Part shown: piece after piece, positions 7,972 to 16,063 of the stretch | Position numbering within the stretch: the stretch's first letter is position 1 | Layout: the number at the start of each line of letters is the position of its first letter | Source of the DNA: Hamadaea tsunoensis DSM 44101 | GTDB lineage: Bacteria; Actinomycetota; Actinomycetes; Mycobacteriales; Micromonosporaceae | Length of the DNA: 64,000 nt | Assembly: GCF_000428945.1 (NCBI RefSeq) | Contig: NZ_AUAX01000002.1 | Span: forward strand, 124,001-188,000 | Reading direction: 5' to 3' | Translations under genes and position numbers: made by a program | Notes under the pieces: model-generated | The model's input: only the letters and a program-made list of their open reading frames with translations | What the model was told of the DNA's origin: nothing | Databases searched by the model: none

Positions 7972-9261
7972 TCAACCCTTCGATGGCCCGCCTTGGTTTT
8001 CCTGTGTTTCCAGTCCATTGCGGAGGATCCACAAAGGACTTTCCGGCCGTCGGAGAGTGATGGGCAGCGACTCCAGCCGCCACGTCCCCGGGTCCTTGAT
8101 CCGGCGAAGTTCCTGCTGGTCGACACCCAGAGCCAGGTCCGGGAAGCGGCCCAGCAGCCGGGTGAGGGCGACGTCCACCAGCACCCGGGCCAGCGCCGCG
8201 CCGATGCAGATGTGCGGCCCGTGCGCGAACGTCAGCGAGCCGGGCGTCCCCGGCGGGCGGTCGAAGTCGAGCCGGTCGGGGTCGGCGAAGACACGCGGGT
8301 CGCGGTTGGCGGCGACCAGCACGGAGACCACCGGGTCGCCCGCCCGGATCGGTACGCCCAGCAGCTCGACGTCCGCGCTGGCGTACCGGGGGATGCTGAT
8401 GACGTTCAGCGAGCACCAGCGCAGCAGTTCCTCGACCGCCCGGGGCATCGGGGTCGCCCCCGAGCGCAGCGACGCCAGCTGGGCCGGGTGGGTCAGCAGC
8501 GCGAGCACGGCATTGGCGAGGAAGTCCGCCGTCGTGGACGCGGCCACCATGATGAGCCAGATCAGGCCGGTGATCTCGGTGTCGCTGAGCCGGTCGCCGT
8601 CGGCTTCCTGGACGCGTACCAGGTCGGAGATGAGGTCGTCGCCCGGCTCGGCCCGGCGGCCCTCGATCGCCCGCCGGGTGCTGTCGAGCACCCCCGGCAT
8701 CACCTCGCTCCACCGGTCGCCCTCCCCCACCGACACGGCCGCGCCGTAGGAGCGCCACAGCGGCCGGTCATCGTCGGGGATGCCCATCAGGCCGCAGAGC
8801 ACGTCCATCGGCAGCGGCCGCGCGAAGTGCTCCAGCATGTCCACCCGCCCGCCGGCCACGCGGGATTCCAGCTCGTCCAGCAACGTGTCGACGATGGCCG
8901 TCATCGGCTCGCGCAGCCGGTCGGCGTGGCGCGGCGTGAAGGCCGGCGCGACCAGCCGCCGCAGCCGCCGGTGCACGTCGCCGTCGATGAGCATCGACTC
9001 CAGGTACGCCAGGCCGCTGTCGGGCATGTCCGGCCGGATCGTGAGACTGTCCACGGTGAACTGGAACTGCGGCGAGTTCAGCATCGCGCGCGAATCCTGG
9101 TAGCGGGTCAGTGCCCACATCGGACGGACGCCGGGCGCGAGCAGCCGGGCGACCGGATGCTGTTCACGGGCGGCGCCGTAGGCGGTGAACGGGTCGCGCA
9201 GCACCGCCGGGTCGACCAGGAGCATCCGCGGAACGTCGCTCCCCGGGACAGTGACAGTCAT
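7972..9261 (-). CDS. Cytochrome P450 (P450-3), directly upstream of the peptide gene
   Basis: 429 residues from ATG 9261. That start aligns the N-terminus (DVPRMLLVDPAVLRDPF) with P450-4 and has AGGA upstream; ATG 9273 is an alternative. Heme loop FAHGPHICIG, ExxR as ELLR. The I-helix reads VAASTTADF, with Ser replacing the acid but Thr present. Compared with P450-2 and P450-4, which stop right after LPVTL, it has about 26 extra C-terminal residues. First gene of the run P450-3, peptide, thioesterase. Position makes it the best candidate to act on the peptide (inference). Confidence 0.92.
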   Translation of the reverse strand: MTVTVPGSDVPRMLLVDPAVLRDPFTAYGAAREQHPVARLLAPGVRPMWALTRYQDSRAMLNSPQFQFTVDSLTIRPDMPDSGLAYLESMLIDGDVHRRLRRLVAPAFTPRHADRLREPMTAIVDTLLDELESRVAGGRVDMLEHFARPLPMDVLCGLMGIPDDDRPLWRSYGAAVSVGEGDRWSEVMPGVLDSTRRAIEGRRAEPGDDLISDLVRVQEADGDRLSDTEITGLIWLIMVAASTTADFLANAVLALLTHPAQLASLRSGATPMPRAVEELLRWCSLNVISIPRYASADVELLGVPIRAGDPVVSVLVAANRDPRVFADPDRLDFDRPPGTPGSLTFAHGPHICIGAALARVLVDVALTRLLGRFPDLALGVDQQELRRIKDPGTWRLESLPITLRRPESPLWILRNGLETQENQGGPSKG

Positions 9262-9329
9262 GAACACATCCATCCTGCGATCGGTTCGCCCCACCGTACG
9301 CCGAACCCCGCCGGCGGCCAACGCAGTGC

Positions 9330-9358
9330 TTGCGTACCGCCAGGGCCGCCGCTAGCAT
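9330..9358 (+). promoter_or_regulatory. Promoter TTGCGT-N17-TAGCAT
   Basis: TTGCGT (9330-9335) and TAGCAT (9353-9358) are 17 bases apart, a good match to the housekeeping sigma-factor consensus. They lie in the divergent region between P450-3 and the DUF885 gene and point to the latter. The transcript would start near 9365. Confidence 0.6.
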
Positions 9359-9406
9359 CCACGAAGATAGTTGGGTGGTGCAGATGCCGGCGAACAAGAC
9401 AGTGCC

Positions 9407-11038
9407 GTGACGGACGCCGTGAACGCACGGAACCGGACGCTGGCGGTCCCCACATCCGCCGACGTCGACGCGGTCAGCCGTGAGATCCTCGACTCCCACT
9501 TCGCGATCCATCCGCATGCGGGACGCGAAGTCGGCCGGTACGAGTACGACGGCCGCTTCCCCGACATCGCCCGCCCGGACGCCGGGTACTTCACGGACTA
9601 CCGGTCCCGCGTCGCCCCGCTGGCCGTCATCGCCGATCCGGCCCGCCGCGCGGACGTCCGTACCAGCCTGGCCTGGCTCGACCGGGAGGCGTTCCGCGTC
9701 GGCGTTCTCGGCCAGCAGCTCCGCGACCCCGTCGAATGCCTCAGCGAAACCGATGTGTGGGGCTACGTCCAGCAGCCGTACGCCGACCCTGCCGCGAGAA
9801 TCGACGCGCTGCGGTCGCATCTGGACGGCGTACCCGCATTCCTGGAACGAGCCGAGCCGGCGATCGCCCCCAGCCTGCCGGTGGGACAACGGCTGCACGC
9901 GCTGGACCTGGCCCGGGCGCTCGCCGCGGACCTGCGCGACGTCGGCGGACTGCTCGCCGCCGTGCACCCGGAGATGAGCGCCCCCCACCTCGCCGGTCCC
10001 GCGGAGGCGGCGGCGATCGCGGTCGAGAAGTTCGCTGTGGCCGTGGAGAAGTCCGCCCCCATCGGCGGCATGCTGGGACCGGAGCGGCTGCGCGAGTGGA
10101 TCCGCGTCAGCGAGGGCGTCGACCGGTCGACCGGCGAGCTCATCGACGAGGCGCAGGCCGAGGTCGACGACATCGTGGCGGCGCTGGACGCGCTCGCCGC
10201 CCAGCACGGAGTGAGCCGCCGCCGCGACCTCTACGACCTGATGGAGCGCCCCGCGCAGGGGCTCGGCGCGGTCGACTGCGTGGCGGGCCTCGTCGAGCGG
10301 CTGCGGGACTTCTGGGCCGGCCGGGGCGTCGTGACCGTAGAGACCGCCAACCCCCTGCGCTACCTGCACCGGCCGCGGATGTTCGCCGCGGCCGAATTCG
10401 GCGTCACCGGCCCCTTCGCCGGCAGCGGCCAGCCGCACCACCTGTATCTGCCGCAGTGGACGGACCGGCCGCTGCCGATGATCGAGATGCTCACCGTCCA
10501 CGAGGCGTACGCCGGCCACTACCTGCACACCGAGGCGGCCTTCCGGCAGACCCACGGCGTACGCAGCAGCCTGCGGCTGTGGGCCGGATTCGTGGAAGGC
10601 TGGGCGCACTACACCGAAGAACTCGCGATCGAGCAGGGCCTGGCCGAGGACCGGCCGCTGCTGCGGGCCGCCCAGTTGCTCTCGGCGCTGGAGGCGGCCA
10701 CCCGGCTGCTGGTCTACCTGCGCGTGCACGCCGGCCGCTGGACCTTCGGGGAAGCGGTGCAGAACACGGCGGTGCTGTGCGAGTGGCCGGTCGCCCAGGC
10801 CACCCGCGACGTCCTCAGCACGACCTCCGACTGGCGGGTCGCCCTCTACACGTTCGGCAAGCTGCGCATCCGGGAATGGCGCCGCGATGCCGGCGTCGGC
10901 ACCGACCGGCAAGCCCTCACCGCGTTCCACGACCGCCTGATCGGCTGCGGCTTCGCGCCGCTGGGCGTCGTCCGGCAGTACTACCTCGACTCGGAGATGG
11001 AGGTGGCGGGTCTCGATGTCCACATCGGCGCGGAGTGA
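9407..11038 (+). CDS. DUF885 family protein, metallopeptidase-like
   Basis: 543 residues. The hallmark HEAYAGHYLH block near residue 366 gives a zinc-binding HExxxGH pattern, and EGWAHYTEELA supplies the downstream Glu. DUF885 (PF05960) proteins are predicted M32-like metallopeptidases. GTG 9407 is chosen; TTG 9371 in the same frame is an alternative because the predicted transcript starts near 9365. It overlaps the SUMF1-like gene by 23 bases. In a putative peptide pathway it is the only visible protease candidate for leader removal (inference). Confidence 0.85.
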   Translation: MTDAVNARNRTLAVPTSADVDAVSREILDSHFAIHPHAGREVGRYEYDGRFPDIARPDAGYFTDYRSRVAPLAVIADPARRADVRTSLAWLDREAFRVGVLGQQLRDPVECLSETDVWGYVQQPYADPAARIDALRSHLDGVPAFLERAEPAIAPSLPVGQRLHALDLARALAADLRDVGGLLAAVHPEMSAPHLAGPAEAAAIAVEKFAVAVEKSAPIGGMLGPERLREWIRVSEGVDRSTGELIDEAQAEVDDIVAALDALAAQHGVSRRRDLYDLMERPAQGLGAVDCVAGLVERLRDFWAGRGVVTVETANPLRYLHRPRMFAAAEFGVTGPFAGSGQPHHLYLPQWTDRPLPMIEMLTVHEAYAGHYLHTEAAFRQTHGVRSSLRLWAGFVEGWAHYTEELAIEQGLAEDRPLLRAAQLLSALEAATRLLVYLRVHAGRWTFGEAVQNTAVLCEWPVAQATRDVLSTTSDWRVALYTFGKLRIREWRRDAGVGTDRQALTAFHDRLIGCGFAPLGVVRQYYLDSEMEVAGLDVHIGAE

Positions 11039-11867
11039 GACGCAAACGCACAGCGGCGGTCCGGCCGGCGACTGGGTCACCGTGCCCGGCGGCCCGTTCA
11101 CGATGGGTGCCGACCGCACCCGGCCCGACGGCCGGCCCCGGTCGTGCTCCCCCGCGCACACCGTGGACGTGGACACCTTCCGCATCGGCCGCCGCCCTGT
11201 GTCGGTCGCCGACTTCGCCCGCTTCGTCGAGGCCACGTCCTACGTGACGGTGGCCGAGAAGAACGGCCAGAGCTACGTCTGGACCGGCCGCGAGAAGGAA
11301 GACCTCTTCCCCGGCAACGACGCGCTGTGGATCCAGACACCCGGGGCGTCCTGGCGTACGCCGCGGGGGCCGGGCTCCGACGTCACCGGTAAGGAAGACC
11401 ATCCGGTGACGCACGTGTCCCTGGCCGACTGCGACGCCTACTGCGCCTGGTCCGGCACCCGGCTGTGCACCGAAGCCGAATGGGAGAAGGCCGCCCGCGG
11501 CACCGACGGGCGTACTTACCCCTGGGGCGAGGAGCCGCCCACACCGGAGCACTGCAACTACGCGATGAACGTCGGCGACACCACGCCGATCGGCGCGTAC
11601 CCGGCCGCCCGCAGCCCGTACGGCCTGGAAGACATCACCGGCAACGTCTGGGAGTGGACCAGCACCAACTGGCACCGGTACCCGTACTCGGAGGACAAGT
11701 CGCGCGCGATCATCACGCACGGCGGCCGGGTGGAGCTGATCTCGATCCGGGGCGGCTCGTTCTTCAACGACTGCAGCGCGATGGGGCTGTCGGTGTACAG
11801 CCGGCTGTATTCACTGCCGCTGTACACCGGCTACGACATCGGCTTCCGCGTCTGCGCCGACGACTGA
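11016..11867 (+). CDS. SUMF1/FGE-like domain protein lacking the copper cysteine pair
   Basis: 283 residues. The formylglycine-generating-enzyme fold is clear: VPGGPFTMG, HPVTHVSLADCDAYCAW, RLCTEAEWEKAARG, YPWGEE, GNVWEWTS, RGGSFFNDC and IGFRVCAD. True FGE binds copper with two Cys five residues apart after the RGGS motif; here the first position is Asn and only one Cys follows. Formylglycine chemistry is therefore unlikely by the canonical route. Members of this fold also serve in natural-product pathways as oxygenases or maturation factors (PvdO, EgtB-like). Coupled to DUF885 by a 23-base overlap, it converges on P450-4. Confidence 0.87.
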   Translation: MSTSARSETQTHSGGPAGDWVTVPGGPFTMGADRTRPDGRPRSCSPAHTVDVDTFRIGRRPVSVADFARFVEATSYVTVAEKNGQSYVWTGREKEDLFPGNDALWIQTPGASWRTPRGPGSDVTGKEDHPVTHVSLADCDAYCAWSGTRLCTEAEWEKAARGTDGRTYPWGEEPPTPEHCNYAMNVGDTTPIGAYPAARSPYGLEDITGNVWEWTSTNWHRYPYSEDKSRAIITHGGRVELISIRGGSFFNDCSAMGLSVYSRLYSLPLYTGYDIGFRVCADD

Positions 11868-11900
11868 GCGAGGCCGGCTCGGTGCAGCGTCGGACGTCGC

Positions 11901-13103
11901 TCAGTGCAGCGTGACCGGAAGCGATTCGAGCCGCCACGTTCCCGGGTCGCGTACGCGGCGCAGCTCCGCCGGGTCGACGGCCAGGGCCAACCGCGGCAGG
12001 CGCTGGAACAGCCGGACGAGGGCGACGTCGCTCATCTCCCGGGCCAGCCAGTTCCCCGTGCACACATGCGGTCCGTAGCCGAAGCCCAGGTGCCCCATCG
12101 GCTTCAGCGGGCGCGTCACGTCCAGGCGGTCGGCGTGGTCGAACGCCCGCGGATCGCGGTTGGCCGACGCGTGAACGGCCACGACGGCATCCCCGGCCTG
12201 GATGACGACGCCGTGCACGTCGACGTTCTCGGTCGCGTACCGTGGATTGCCGATGACGTTCAGGCCGCTCCAGCGGATGAGCTCCTCGACCGCGTTCGGC
12301 GCCAGCCTGTCGCCGGCCAGCAGCAGCTCCAATTGGTCCACATTGGTCAGCAGGGCCACGATCGCGTTGGCGAGGAAGTGCTTCACGGGTGAGGAGGCGG
12401 CCACCGTGACCCAGATCAGCGCCTCCATCTCCAGATCGCTGAGCCGCTGCGGATCGTCGGCCTGATCGCGGATCAGCATGGAGATCGGGTCGTCGGCGGG
12501 GTGCTCGCGATGCTGCGCGATGGCGTCCTTCGTGGCCTGTAGGACGGCGTCGATGGCTCGCGCGTAGTCGTCGCTCACCCCGGAACTCATCGCGTGGGCA
12601 TGCTCGCGCCAGGGCTGCCGGTCCGACACGGGGAAGCCGAGGAACTCCACGACCACGTCGGCGTTGAACGGCTCGGTGAAGTCCGCCAGCAGGTCGACCG
12701 GGCCGTCGGCCGCCGCCGCCTCCAGATCGTCGATCAGGCTGTCGACGATCGCCTCGACCCGCGGCCGGAACGCCACCGAGCGGGCGGCGGTGAAGGCCGG
12801 CGCCCAGATCGAACGCAGGCGGTGGTGGCGTTCACCGTCCACATGCATCGCGGCCAGATACGGCTGCGCCACATCGGGGATGTCGGGCCGGATCTCGCTC
12901 TCTTCGGTCACGGCGAACCGCCGGTCGGCCAGCATCGCCTTGCAGTCGGCCAGCCGGGTGAAGCCCCAGATCGGTCGTATGCCCGGCGCCAGCAGCCGCA
13001 CCAGCGGCGCCTCCTCGCGAGCCTGACCGTAGACCGTGAACGGATCGGCCAGCACCCGGGGGTCGACGAGCAGGAGCCGCGGAACGTTCGTCGCCACAGA
13101 CAT
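11901..13103 (-). CDS. Cytochrome P450 (P450-4), paralogue of P450-2 and P450-3
   Basis: 400 residues, ATG 13103 with GGGGAG upstream. Heme loop FGYGPHVCTG and ExxR as ELIR are intact. The I-helix reads VAASSPVKHF: the acid is Ser and the oxygen-activating Thr position is Ser-Pro, the most divergent of the three paralogues. It shares the PGIRPIWGFTR, SGLNVIGNPRYA and GTWRLESLPVTL blocks with P450-3. It lies 86 bases downstream of the cyclodeaminase-family gene on the same strand. Probably a tailoring enzyme; its I-helix suggests atypical oxygen activation or a dependence on substrate groups. Confidence 0.92.
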   Translation of the reverse strand: MSVATNVPRLLLVDPRVLADPFTVYGQAREEAPLVRLLAPGIRPIWGFTRLADCKAMLADRRFAVTEESEIRPDIPDVAQPYLAAMHVDGERHHRLRSIWAPAFTAARSVAFRPRVEAIVDSLIDDLEAAAADGPVDLLADFTEPFNADVVVEFLGFPVSDRQPWREHAHAMSSGVSDDYARAIDAVLQATKDAIAQHREHPADDPISMLIRDQADDPQRLSDLEMEALIWVTVAASSPVKHFLANAIVALLTNVDQLELLLAGDRLAPNAVEELIRWSGLNVIGNPRYATENVDVHGVVIQAGDAVVAVHASANRDPRAFDHADRLDVTRPLKPMGHLGFGYGPHVCTGNWLAREMSDVALVRLFQRLPRLALAVDPAELRRVRDPGTWRLESLPVTLH

Positions 13104-13189
13104 TCAGCATTCTCCCCTTGTCGATGATCTGGCGACGGTACCACCGCCCACCAGCGCATGCCACCGATCTTCGGCGGGGCCGGCGGCGG

Positions 13190-14278
13190 CTATCGGGTCA
13201 GCCGCTGCCCGGCCGTGCCGCGACGGGCCAGCCGGTCGACCGCGGTCGCCACGGCGATGTCGTTCACGGCCATGCCGAACGGATTGACGACGACACGCTG
13301 CTCCGGCTTCGGAACGATCTCGACCGCGCCCGCGAGGATCCGGCCCAGCTCACCGGCGACCCGCTGCCGCCCGCCCGTCCCGGCGTCCACGCCCGGAGGC
13401 AGAACCGCGCCGGCGGCGATGAGCCGCCCCAGCAGCCGGTTCCTGTCATCCGCGACCAGATCCCAGCTGTCCACGACGAGATGATCCGCGCCCAGCAGCA
13501 GATCCTCGGCGCAGTCGTCCAGGCCGACGTTGACCACGATCGCCCCCGGGGCGACGTCGCCCAGCCGCAGATAGGCCTCCGTACTGGTCGTCGCCGCGAT
13601 CACGACGTCGGCCCGCCCCACCACCGAGCGCCAATCCTCGACCGCCACGACACCCTCTACGCGCCCCGCCAGCTCCACCGCCCGGGTGCCGTCCGCGTCA
13701 TACGACCAGATCGTCCCCAGCGAGGCGACGGCTCGGCCGAGCATCCGGGCATGGGCCTCGCCGATCGGCCCCGCCCCGACCACCAGCGCGCGCTCCACAA
13801 TCCGCGGCGCCAGCCGCTTCACCGCCGCGACGCTGACCGCCGCGGTCCGCATCGCCGACACCTGCGCGGCCGCCATGATCGTCGTGACCTGCGCGGTCTC
13901 GACGTCGAAAAGCAGGATCAGACCACTGGCACGCGGCACACCGCGCCCCGGATTCGCCACGTTCCCATTGATGACCTTGATTCCTGCCGCGTACGCCGGC
14001 CGGCCGAGCGCGGCCGGCAGTGTCAGGCTCCGCGCCCAGCCGTCGTCCACGTCCCAGCGGAGGTACGCCTCAGCAGGCAGCACGGTCTCGCCCACGGCGT
14101 TCATGCGTAACGCGTCTTCGACCGTCGCCACCACATCGATCTCGTCGAGCAGACCGGCCACGGAGAGGGTGTCGAGGTAGAGCAGATCGGCTGGCGTCGG
14201 AGGCTCCCGGAGTCGGTGTGCGGGCGGGGAACGGCTCAGCCGCGATCCTACGGTGGTCCACCCGCGCCGCCAAGCCAT
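13190..14278 (-). CDS. Ornithine cyclodeaminase / mu-crystallin family protein
   Basis: 362 residues from the only in-frame ATG (14278). Homology starts at LLYLDTLSVAG, so about 30 N-terminal residues are extra. Family hallmarks are GIKVI, the SAMRTAA block, a Rossmann motif VVGAGPIG and NVGLDDCAED. Members include ornithine cyclodeaminase (proline formation), lysine cyclodeaminase and SbnB-type dehydrogenases that make 2,3-diaminopropionate. It could therefore supply an unusual amino acid to the NRPS unit. The sequence alone does not separate these activities. Upstream of P450-4. Confidence 0.85.
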   Translation of the reverse strand: MAWRRGWTTVGSRLSRSPPAHRLREPPTPADLLYLDTLSVAGLLDEIDVVATVEDALRMNAVGETVLPAEAYLRWDVDDGWARSLTLPAALGRPAYAAGIKVINGNVANPGRGVPRASGLILLFDVETAQVTTIMAAAQVSAMRTAAVSVAAVKRLAPRIVERALVVGAGPIGEAHARMLGRAVASLGTIWSYDADGTRAVELAGRVEGVVAVEDWRSVVGRADVVIAATTSTEAYLRLGDVAPGAIVVNVGLDDCAEDLLLGADHLVVDSWDLVADDRNRLLGRLIAAGAVLPPGVDAGTGGRQRVAGELGRILAGAVEIVPKPEQRVVVNPFGMAVNDIAVATAVDRLARRGTAGQRLTR

Positions 14279-14366
14279 CCGCGATCATCCATCAGTCCAC
14301 GGCGGACGGCGGCGGGACCAAGCCACCGGGCCGGCGCTGCCTCGTCCCGCCGCCGCGATTCGAGGA

Positions 14367-14831
14367 TCAGGCGTCGGCGTACCGGGCGGCGACGTCGAGG
14401 ATCCACGTAATGCCGAAGCGGTCGGTCAGCATCCCGAACGCCGGCGCCCACCGCACCGGGCCGAACGCCTCGACGACGGTCGCGCCGTCGGCCAGCTTCT
14501 CCCACAGCGCGCCCACTTCTTCGGCGGTCTCGCCGCGTACCGACAGGAAGAACGGCTCGCCGGTCAGCGTCATGCCGTTCTCCCGCAGCGTCGGCGACGT
14601 GGCGGCGCCGGCTCCGGCCTGGCTGGGCACGTCGTAGGCCATGACGCGGAAGCCGTCGACGGCCGCGACCTGGCCCCAGACGACCTTGCCGGCGTCGGGC
14701 AGCTCCTTCGGCATGCCGAAGTCGCCGTACGTGACGACCATGATCTCGCCGCCGAACACCGAGTGGTAGAACTCCAGCGCCTCCCGGGCGTTGCCGCGGA
14801 AATTGAGGTGGGCGGTGGTGGTGATGCTCAT
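14367..14831 (-). CDS. VOC family protein (PhnB-like glyoxalase fold)
   Basis: 154 residues. LNFRGNAREALEFYHSVFGG at the N-terminus and FGITWILDV at the C-terminus are typical of PhnB-like VOC proteins. ATG 14831. Divergent from a WYL regulator with a perfect inverted repeat in between, the standard layout of this pair in actinobacteria. The substrate is unknown. It is not obviously part of the metabolite locus. Confidence 0.88.
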   Translation of the reverse strand: MSITTTAHLNFRGNAREALEFYHSVFGGEIMVVTYGDFGMPKELPDAGKVVWGQVAAVDGFRVMAYDVPSQAGAGAATSPTLRENGMTLTGEPFFLSVRGETAEEVGALWEKLADGATVVEAFGPVRWAPAFGMLTDRFGITWILDVAARYADA

Positions 14832-14897
14832 CGAGACTCCTGGTGAGAGTTGTTCCCGGCCGGTGTCCGGCCGGCGTCACCACCAAGGTTCGAGGAC

Positions 14898-14922
14898 GTA
14901 GGTGCCAGGATGTGGCACCTAC
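14898..14922. promoter_or_regulatory. Operator of the VOC/WYL divergent pair
   Basis: Perfect 10-bp arms GTAGGTGCCA (14898-14907) and TGGCACCTAC (14913-14922) with a 5-base spacer. It lies 20 bases upstream of the WYL start and 66 bases from the VOC start. Likely binding site of the WYL regulator. Confidence 0.7.
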
Positions 14923-14942
14923 TGCGGGGCAGAATCAAACCC

Positions 14943-15992
14943 GTGCCGAAAACGTCAGGTCGACTGCTGGCCCTGTTGTCGCTCCTGCAGACGCGCCGCG
15001 ACTGGCCGGGCGCGCTGCTGGCCGAGCGCCTGGAGATCAGCCTGCGCACCGTACGCCGGGACGTCGACCGGCTTCGCGAGCTCGGCTACCCCATCGCCGC
15101 CGTCAAGGGTCCTGACGGCGGCTACCGGCTCAGCGCCGGCACCGAACTGCCGCCGCTGCTGTTCGACGACGACCAGGCCGTCGCCCTCACCATCGCCCTG
15201 CAGACCGCGGCCACCACACTGGGCGACGGACTCGGCGAAGCGGCGGCCCGGGCACTGACCACCATCCGGCAGGTCATGCCGTCCCGGCTCCGGCACCGCA
15301 TCGGCGCGCTCCAGATCACCGCCGTCGAACGGCCCGCCACCCGACCGGCCGCCGCGATCGACCGCGGCCTGCTCCTGGCAATCAGCGCCGCCGTGCAAAC
15401 CCACGAGATCCTCCGCTTCGACTACACCCCCGAAGGCCCCGAGAACCCGGACAAACCCCCGCGCCGCGTCGAGCCCCACCACGTCGTCACCTGGGACGGC
15501 CGCTGGTACCTCGTCGCCTGGGACCTCGACCGCTCGGACTGGCGTACCTTCCGCGCCGACCGGATCACCCTGCGCATCCCCAACGGACCCCGTTTCACTC
15601 CCCGGGACCTCCCCGGCGGCGACGTGACCACCTTCGTCACCGGCAGATTCCGCGGCGCCGACGACGGCACCGCCGGCTGGCCCTGCCAGGGCACCGCGAT
15701 CCTCCACCTGCCGGCCGCCACCGTGGCCCTCTACACGCGCGACGGGATCGTCGAGGCGCTCGGCGCGGACCGCTGCCGGATCACCCTCGGCTCCTGGTCC
15801 TGGACCAGCCTCGCCGCCGCCCTCGCCCGATTCGACGCGGAGATCGAGGTGGCCGAACCCGCCGAGCTCGTCGACGCCTTCGGCCGCCTGGCCCGCCGGC
15901 TCGCCCGGACCGCGGCCGGACCAGAACCGGCGGACCGATTTCAGCCTTACCGATATCGTCACTCTGGCAGCGGGATCGCCGACGGGTCTTGA
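14943..15992 (+). CDS. YafY-type HTH + WYL domain transcriptional regulator
   Basis: 349 residues from GTG 14943. The open frame runs further upstream, but through the operator and without homology. N-terminal winged HTH (RLLALLSLLQTRRDWPG, then SLRTVRRDVDRLRELGYPI), PDGGYRL wing, and a WYL domain around residues 135-220 with GRWYLVAWD. WYL domains sense nucleotide-like or other ligands. It probably controls itself and the VOC gene through the inverted repeat at 14898. Confidence 0.9.
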   Translation: MPKTSGRLLALLSLLQTRRDWPGALLAERLEISLRTVRRDVDRLRELGYPIAAVKGPDGGYRLSAGTELPPLLFDDDQAVALTIALQTAATTLGDGLGEAAARALTTIRQVMPSRLRHRIGALQITAVERPATRPAAAIDRGLLLAISAAVQTHEILRFDYTPEGPENPDKPPRRVEPHHVVTWDGRWYLVAWDLDRSDWRTFRADRITLRIPNGPRFTPRDLPGGDVTTFVTGRFRGADDGTAGWPCQGTAILHLPAATVALYTRDGIVEALGADRCRITLGSWSWTSLAAALARFDAEIEVAEPAELVDAFGRLARRLARTAAGPEPADRFQPYRYRHSGSGIADGS

Positions 15993-16063
15993 CGGCCCGG
16001 GCGGATCTCGCTTGCGGATCCTGAGGGTGGGCTCTTGTGCGGGCGAGGTAGGGAGTCACTTGC

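Noticed and set aside
9164-11236. 690-codon minus-strand frame opposite DUF885 and SUMF1-like genes
   Set aside because: No family signature and antisense to two coupled genes with clear domains.
11016-11867. A true formylglycine-generating enzyme for sulfatases
   Set aside because: The copper-binding Cys pair is missing and there is no sulfatase gene in the window.
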